Assembly (NCBI GenBank): GCA_964235605.1
Contig: CAXSCR010000038.1
Span: 1 to 45,519, forward strand
Direction of reading: 5' to 3'
DNA from: DATCRE01 sp964235605
Lineage (GTDB): Bacteria; Bacteroidota; Bacteroidia; Cytophagales; Cyclobacteriaceae
DNA length: 45,519 nt
A program made the translations under genes and the position numbers. The notes below the pieces were generated by a model. The model did not search any database, had not been told where the DNA came from, and saw nothing but the letters and a program-made list of their open reading frames with translations. Position 1 is the stretch's first letter. Every line of letters starts with the position of its first letter. Shown in pieces: positions 40,457 to 45,519 of this stretch.

Positions 40457-43400
40457 GTGAGGCGCGTTTGTGGAATTGTACTTTTTGTTTTTTTAGCCCA
40501 ACTTGTTGGCGCACAGCAGGAATTGTATTTTAGAACCATAAGTACAAATGAGGGATTATCACAGGGAAATGTAATGTGCATATTTCAGGATAGTCAAGGC
40601 TTTGTGTGGTTTGGAACTCGTGTTGGCCTAAATAAATATGACGGATATACATTTAAGATTTATAAAACATCAGCAACTGACTCTACGAGCATAAGTAATG
40701 ATGCCATTTGGGCTATACAAGAAGATAATGATGGCAACCTTTGGGTAGCCACAGCGAACGGCCTGAATTTGTACAATCGCAAGTATGATACATTCACTAG
40801 ATTCACATCTAATCACCATGACCCTAAAAGTTTATCTGATTTACATACTACTAGCTTATGCAAAGACGATGCAGGCAATATTTGGGTAGGTACCCAATCT
40901 GGTTTAAACAAGTATGATAAGAAAACAAATTCTTTTGTTAAGTATTTACATGCTAGCAACGATCCAAATACCATAATTCATAATGGCATCTGTTCAATAA
41001 TCCAAGATAGCCGGGGAAATATTTGGATTGGTACTACCAATGGCTTAGATAGGTTTGATGCTAAAACACAGAAATTTGTCCATTATTTATATAATCCGAA
41101 TGATAGAACCAGCTTAACTGATCCCTACATTTCCGTTGTCATGGAAGATTCCAAAGGAAATATTTGGGCTGGTACTAAGGGTGGATTGAATCTATTCAAT
41201 AAAAAAACAAACAATTTTATACAGTATACCCACAACCCAAAAAATTCCAAGGGCCTTAGTAACAACTCAGTTTTATCTTTGTGTGAAGATTTGAATGGTA
41301 GGATTTGGGTGGGTACCGAGAATGGCGGCATCTTTATATTTGAGAGAAGTACTAATACCTTTAAAAATTACATTAAAGAACAAGGAAATTCTGAAAGTCT
41401 GAGTGGTAACTCCATCTACGCTATCTATCGTGATAGAGTAAATAACATGTGGATTGGTACTTATGCTGGGGGAATTAGCTTTTGTGACCTAAGTCCAAAA
41501 AAATTTATTCACCATAAATATAAATCCGGCAGCAGCACAAGTCTAAGTAATAATCTAGTGACCTCGTTTAGAGAAGATAGTGATGGTAATATATGGATAT
41601 CTACTGATGGGGGAGGAGTTAATGTGTTTAATCCGGCTACACAAATTTTTAAACATCTTAAAGAAGATAAGACTAATCCAAATAGCCTAAGCGGTAACTA
41701 TGTCACTTCTCTTTTATTAGATAAAAATGAAAATATGTGGGCTTCTACCTGGGCTCAAGGTGTAACTTTCTATGATAGGAGGAGAAATTTATTTAAGCAT
41801 TATAAAAAAACAGCAAATAATTCAGGTTTAAATTGTAATGAAGTATTTAATGTTCTTGAAGATAGTAAAGGTGATATTTGGATTGCTACGTATGGAGGCG
41901 GACTAAATTATTTAGATAAGCATACCAATAAGTTTAAGTATTTCACGCATGATGATAAAAAAAGTAATAGTATAGGTTCCAATCTTCTGTTTAGTCTTTT
42001 TGAAGATAGCCGCGGCCTTATTTGGATAGGTAGTAACGGAGGAGGATTGATAAGTTATGATAAAAGGAAGAATCAATTCGTTCAATATTTACATGACACC
42101 AACGACACCGAAAGTATTAGTGATAATGTTGTAAATATGGTTTGTGAAGATAAGCGGGGGCACCTGTGGGTAACAACAAACTCTGGTTTAAATGAGTTGA
42201 ATTACGATACAAAAGTTTTTAAACGATATTACCAAAGCGACGGATTACCAAGTAACGATGTTCAAAGTATAGTGCAAGATGAACACGGCGATTTTTGGAT
42301 AGGAACATTTTTAGGCCTAAGCCATTATAATCCCGAAGATCAAACATTCACCAATTATGACGTATCAGATGGGCTTCAAGGACCGGAGTTTAATCCACGT
42401 GGTATACTTAGAGATAAACTTGGGTATATGTATTTTGGAGGCAAAAATGGTTTTAATGTGTTTCACCCCGATAGTCTTTTAACAACGAATGCTACTGCTC
42501 CACCTATTGTTATTACTGATTTCCAATTATTTAATAGACCAGTACAAATAGGAGACAACTTTCCTTTAAAGCAACATATTAACCTGGCAAAAGAAATTAC
42601 ACTTTCACACACGCAATCCGTATTTTCTTTTGAGTTCGCTGCTTTAACTTTTAAAAATGACAATCAATTCGCTTATAAGATGGAGGGCTTTGATTATGAT
42701 TGGAATTATGTGGGTGAAAAAAGATCAGCCACATACACCAATTTGAATCCGGGCAAATACACCTTTAAAGTCAAAGCTTCTAATAGTGATGGTGTATGGA
42801 ATGAACAAGGAGCTGATATAAGCATAATCATTGTTCCACCAAAATGGCAAACGTGGTGGTTTAGAACAATAGTAGCTTTATTGCTTATTAGTAGTACCAT
42901 TGTTTTTATAGTTGTTAGGAGTAATGTTAATAACAATAAAAGATTAGCATTAGAGGAAATTATACGACAACAAACTGCTGAAGTTGTTCAAAAGAATGGA
43001 GAACTGTTGGACCAAGCAAAAGATATGTATTTGTTTCAGAAGCAACTTCAGGAGCAAAATGAAAATTTGACAAAACAACAGGAGGAAATAAAGAAAAAAA
43101 GTGAAGAGGCTGAAAGGGCAATGTTAGAAGCAGAGCGCGCAAATAGAGCGAAGAGCACGTTTTTAGCTACAATGAGTCATGAAATAAGAACACCCATGAA
43201 TGGTGTGTTGGGCATGGCTTCTTTACTTTCTGAGACCACACTCAACGATGAGCAACTTGAGTATACCAATACAATACGAAATAGTGGCGAAGCTTTGCTC
43301 ACTGTAATCAATGATATCTTAGACTTTTCTAAAATTGAATCTGGTAATTTAGAGCTTGATATCCATGATTTCGACTTGCGTCAGTGTATAGAAGAGATAA

Positions 43401-44698
43401 TGGATTTGTTCGCTTCTAAAGCCGTACAAAAGAAGCTTGACTTAATTTATGAGATAAATTATCAGGTACCTTCAAAAATAAAAGGTGACAGCCATCGCCT
43501 TCGCCAGATCATTATCAACCTGCTCAGCAATGCCATGAAGTTTACCCAGTATGGTGAAATTTTTGTTGGGATAAATCTAATAGAATCAAATGGCGACGAT
43601 CTGGAGATTGCATTTAATGTAAGAGACACGGGTATAGGCATTCCACAAGATAAGGTATCAAGGTTGTTCAAAGCGTTTTCACAAGTGGATTCTTCTACAA
43701 CCCGTAAATATGGGGGTACGGGCTTAGGTTTGGTAATTAGCCAACGACTCATTGAGTTAATGAATGGACATATATCAGTAGATAGTACACCAAACAAAGG
43801 CACTACCTTTACCTTCGCAATTAAATGCACCATAAGTCGGGAGTCAGTTCGAGAGTATGCTCATTTTGACATATCGGTAAATGAAGGGAAGAAGGTATTG
43901 ATTGTTGATGATAATCAAACGAACCTTTCTATTTTAAAAACGCAACTTGAGCAATGGAAGCTTATCCCTACGGTTGCAACGTCTGCCAAAGAAGCACTCA
44001 CGTTATTAACAAAGCAGTCTGGTTTCGATTTAATAATAGCCGACATGGAAATGCCGGATGTAGATGGAATTGGCTTTGCGCAAGAAGTTAAATTGAGGTA
44101 TCCTAATACACCAATAGGATTACTTAGCTCCGTTGGTGATGAAAGTAAAAAGAAACATTCATCTTTGTTTAGTTTTATACTCAACAAACCCGTAAAGCAA
44201 CAACATCTACAAAGGTTTATTCATAAAGCACTTAAACCAGATAGTACCGTGTCTACGGTTATAGAAACTAAAAATAAAAGCATTCTGCATGTTGACTTTG
44301 CTACTAAATTTCCATTGCGAATTTTACTTGCTGAAGATAATCAGGTCAATCAACTTCTAGCCGTAAGGGTTTTAAATAAACTTGGCTATAAAGACATCCA
44401 TATCGCACAAAACGGTATTGAGGCGATAGAGAAATTTACGCAGGAATGCTATGAAATTATTTTAATGGATATTCAAATGCCAGAAATGGATGGCTTAGAG
44501 GCAACACGAATGATCAGAAAAATAAACCAGCGGCAACCTATTATTATTGCAATGACCGCGAACGTGCTTCAAGAAGACAAGGAGGCTTGCATACAAGCAG
44601 GAATGGATGACTTTATTTCTAAACCGGTTAAATGGGAAGATTTAATGAAGTATTTGGAGAAGGCATCGTTAGAAATACGCAATCAAGAAATTACGTAA
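40457..44698 (+). CDS. hybrid two-component histidine kinase, propeller sensor and two receiver domains
   Basis: 1413 residues from a GTG start (signal peptide VLFVFLAQLVGAQ). Residues 25-670 are about 14 Reg_prop repeats (x-G-x-I-W-V-G-T-x-x-G-L-N-x-Y) forming periplasmic beta propellers, followed by a Y_Y_Y domain (KMEGFDYDWNYVG), a membrane helix (about 800-822) and a coiled coil. HisKA follows with H908 in MSHEIRTPMNG, then HATPase (DTGIGIPQDKV; GGTGLGLVIS). Receiver 1 has D1196 (ADMEMPDVDG) and receiver 2 has D1338 (MDIQMPEMDG). The sensor half is that of Bacteroides polysaccharide HTCS regulators, but the AraC-type DNA-binding domain is absent, so signal must pass to another protein. 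All phosphotransfer residues are present. Ligand unknown. Confidence 0.92.
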   Translation: MRRVCGIVLFVFLAQLVGAQQELYFRTISTNEGLSQGNVMCIFQDSQGFVWFGTRVGLNKYDGYTFKIYKTSATDSTSISNDAIWAIQEDNDGNLWVATANGLNLYNRKYDTFTRFTSNHHDPKSLSDLHTTSLCKDDAGNIWVGTQSGLNKYDKKTNSFVKYLHASNDPNTIIHNGICSIIQDSRGNIWIGTTNGLDRFDAKTQKFVHYLYNPNDRTSLTDPYISVVMEDSKGNIWAGTKGGLNLFNKKTNNFIQYTHNPKNSKGLSNNSVLSLCEDLNGRIWVGTENGGIFIFERSTNTFKNYIKEQGNSESLSGNSIYAIYRDRVNNMWIGTYAGGISFCDLSPKKFIHHKYKSGSSTSLSNNLVTSFREDSDGNIWISTDGGGVNVFNPATQIFKHLKEDKTNPNSLSGNYVTSLLLDKNENMWASTWAQGVTFYDRRRNLFKHYKKTANNSGLNCNEVFNVLEDSKGDIWIATYGGGLNYLDKHTNKFKYFTHDDKKSNSIGSNLLFSLFEDSRGLIWIGSNGGGLISYDKRKNQFVQYLHDTNDTESISDNVVNMVCEDKRGHLWVTTNSGLNELNYDTKVFKRYYQSDGLPSNDVQSIVQDEHGDFWIGTFLGLSHYNPEDQTFTNYDVSDGLQGPEFNPRGILRDKLGYMYFGGKNGFNVFHPDSLLTTNATAPPIVITDFQLFNRPVQIGDNFPLKQHINLAKEITLSHTQSVFSFEFAALTFKNDNQFAYKMEGFDYDWNYVGEKRSATYTNLNPGKYTFKVKASNSDGVWNEQGADISIIIVPPKWQTWWFRTIVALLLISSTIVFIVVRSNVNNNKRLALEEIIRQQTAEVVQKNGELLDQAKDMYLFQKQLQEQNENLTKQQEEIKKKSEEAERAMLEAERANRAKSTFLATMSHEIRTPMNGVLGMASLLSETTLNDEQLEYTNTIRNSGEALLTVINDILDFSKIESGNLELDIHDFDLRQCIEEIMDLFASKAVQKKLDLIYEINYQVPSKIKGDSHRLRQIIINLLSNAMKFTQYGEIFVGINLIESNGDDLEIAFNVRDTGIGIPQDKVSRLFKAFSQVDSSTTRKYGGTGLGLVISQRLIELMNGHISVDSTPNKGTTFTFAIKCTISRESVREYAHFDISVNEGKKVLIVDDNQTNLSILKTQLEQWKLIPTVATSAKEALTLLTKQSGFDLIIADMEMPDVDGIGFAQEVKLRYPNTPIGLLSSVGDESKKKHSSLFSFILNKPVKQQHLQRFIHKALKPDSTVSTVIETKNKSILHVDFATKFPLRILLAEDNQVNQLLAVRVLNKLGYKDIHIAQNGIEAIEKFTQECYEIILMDIQMPEMDGLEATRMIRKINQRQPIIIAMTANVLQEDKEACIQAGMDDFISKPVKWEDLMKYLEKASLEIRNQEIT

Positions 44699-44828
44699 TA
44701 GCCGTGATGAAGATACCTTAATCTACTTCTAATTTGGCAGTAGCGATCCAAAAAAGTATATACGAAGGATAAGATATGATTGACTTAGTTGCAGAATAGA
44801 GGAAAAGTGCCAGACAAAACCCACCACT

Positions 44829-44877
44829 ACCGCAAGCTTCCAGCTTGTGGTTGTAATGATGTAAGCTTTCAGCTTAC
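44829..44877. repeat. two related REP-like palindromes
   Basis: ACCGCAAGCT-TCC-AGCTTGTGGT (44829-44851) and GTAAGCT-TTC-AGCTTAC (44861-44877) share the core AAGCT-TYC-AGCTT. Two such hairpins close together resemble bacterial REP/BIME elements. Confidence 0.6.
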
Positions 44878-44960
44878 TCGAGAAACTGAATGTCAATTGA
44901 CTTTTTTATCAGCATAAATCCCTCGAACTGCTATACAGATATTCCCACGGTTCATTTCTA

Positions 44961-45365
44961 CGCCCTTGTTGGTGTTCTTCACCAACAAGCGCACACGCTT
45001 AGCCTTCATGATGCACTAAAAATTTCCAATCGTTACCATTACTAAAATAAAACTTTGCGCTAGGAAAAGCGACAGACAAAATCCTGGTTTTTTATGATCA
45101 CCCATCATTTGCCATATTAAATGAAAGTGATTGTCTAGAATAACAAATGCGTAAACGGTTATTTGTTGTTGCTTGCTTAAAGATTAAGCTGTTAATTATA
45201 ATATCTTTAAACAAGTCCTGCTTTAACACATGTTTCCATTCAAGACATGTTACGGTGAAACTCATGGTGGTTCTTTTGAATACATTCAATTAATTATAAT
45301 TAACCACTTTCTGTGCCCAAATCAAAGTGCAGCGTGCTTGTTGGTGAAGAACACCAACAAGGGCG
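44961..45365. mobile_element. remnant Y1-transposase element flanked by inverted palindromes
   Basis: CTTGTTGGTG-TTCTT-CACCAACAAG (44965-44989) and CTTGTTGGTG-AAGAA-CACCAACAAG (45337-45361) are hairpins of identical stem. They lie as inverted copies, with flanks CGCC and GGCG also matching (44961-44991 and 45335-45365). Between them lie the remains of a Y1 (IS200/RAYT-type) transposase on the minus strand. Single-strand hairpins at both ends are what such HUH enzymes recognise. Confidence 0.6.
45016..45289 (-). pseudogene. decayed Y1 (IS200/REP-associated) transposase
   Basis: The frame starting at 45289 reads MSFTVTCLEWKHVLKQDLFK, then DIIINSLIFKQAT, matching the start of REP-associated tyrosine transposases (F-T-V-x-x-W-x-x-V-F-x-x-x-x-Y-x-D-I-x-x-x-S-L-x-x-C). 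It then leaves the frame. In the next frame the sequence continues VYAFVILDNHFHLIWQMMGD, the family's A-F-V-I-M-x-N-H-x-H-L-I-W segment with the HUH pair, and stops at 45016-45018. The catalytic Tyr region and C-terminus are missing; a complete enzyme has about 170-190 residues against about 90 here. It cannot be active. Confidence 0.7.
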
Positions 45366-45519
45366 GAGGTAAAATTTCCAAACGTACCTTTTGAGATGAA
45401 GTCTTACTTCAGTTCAGTACCGTTTTGCAATTAATTGTAGAAGTAAATTCATTCCCGCGTTAGTTCAGCGAAGATGCGCGGAGGGCCGTACGCATTTCAA
45501 ATCAAACGCTCAGGCGCGC

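Larger units (their letters stand above)
44699..45519. other. non-coding right end of the window
   Basis: Apart from the palindromes at 44829-44877 and the element at 44961-45365, this stretch shows no gene. The last 60 bases are clearly richer in G and C than the neighbourhood, but no frame can be supported at the edge. Confidence 0.5.

Overview
The window comes from a Bacteroidota chromosome, most likely a gliding, Cytophagales-like bacterium. Three things support this: promoters of the form TTG-N19-TAnnTTTG, a cell-surface protein with a type IX secretion (Por) C-terminal sorting domain, and a periplasmic-propeller hybrid histidine kinase. Species cannot be decided from the sequence alone.

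Left part (about 1070-11420). After a secreted TPR protein that runs off the left edge comes a phage-derived island made almost only of replication and recombination functions. It encodes a DnaN-type sliding clamp, a P-loop ATPase of the Sak4/AAA_24 type with motifs in an unusual order, an SSB-like protein ending in DDDDLPF, a DUF932 protein, an XRE repressor on the opposite strand, a DnaB-type helicase split by a frameshift, a Cas4-like PD-(D/E)XK nuclease with four candidate Fe-S cysteines, and an HTH_17/excisionase-like protein. No integrase, terminase, capsid or tail gene is visible. Together with the broken helicase and a decayed small gene, this suggests a remnant or a satellite-like element. 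Its early promoter overlaps a 12-bp inverted repeat and precedes a folded leader RNA. A tRNA-Lys(UUU) lies just beyond the island's terminator.

Middle part (about 11500-20800). After a TPR/SH3-like membrane protein comes the branched-chain amino-acid cluster ilvE-ilvD-ilvB-ilvN-ilvC, then a SAM methyltransferase and ilvA. Upstream of ilvE the sequence shows a complete leader-peptide attenuator: a 38-codon peptide rich in Leu, Val and Ile, an antiterminator segment inside its 3' end, and a perfect 12-bp intrinsic terminator. Together the genes convert threonine or pyruvate to isoleucine and valine, and the leader would sense charged branched-chain tRNAs.

Right part (about 20800-45519). A minus-strand housekeeping block holds a secreted protein, an EVE-domain protein, an NAD(P)-binding protein, a DUF1232 protein and a membrane-anchored protein. 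An A-type Fe-S protein and a DUF5686 outer-membrane protein follow on the plus strand. A 10.25-kb gene then encodes a 3416-residue secreted adhesin with about 37 Ig-like repeats of about 79 residues. The array is organised in 8-repeat higher-order units, and 1.45 kb of it is present twice without a difference I could find. Beyond it lie a vanadium-haloperoxidase/PAP2-like lipoprotein and a 1413-residue hybrid histidine kinase with two receiver domains. The right edge is a non-coding stretch with REP-like palindromes flanking the remains of a Y1 (IS200/RAYT-type) transposase.
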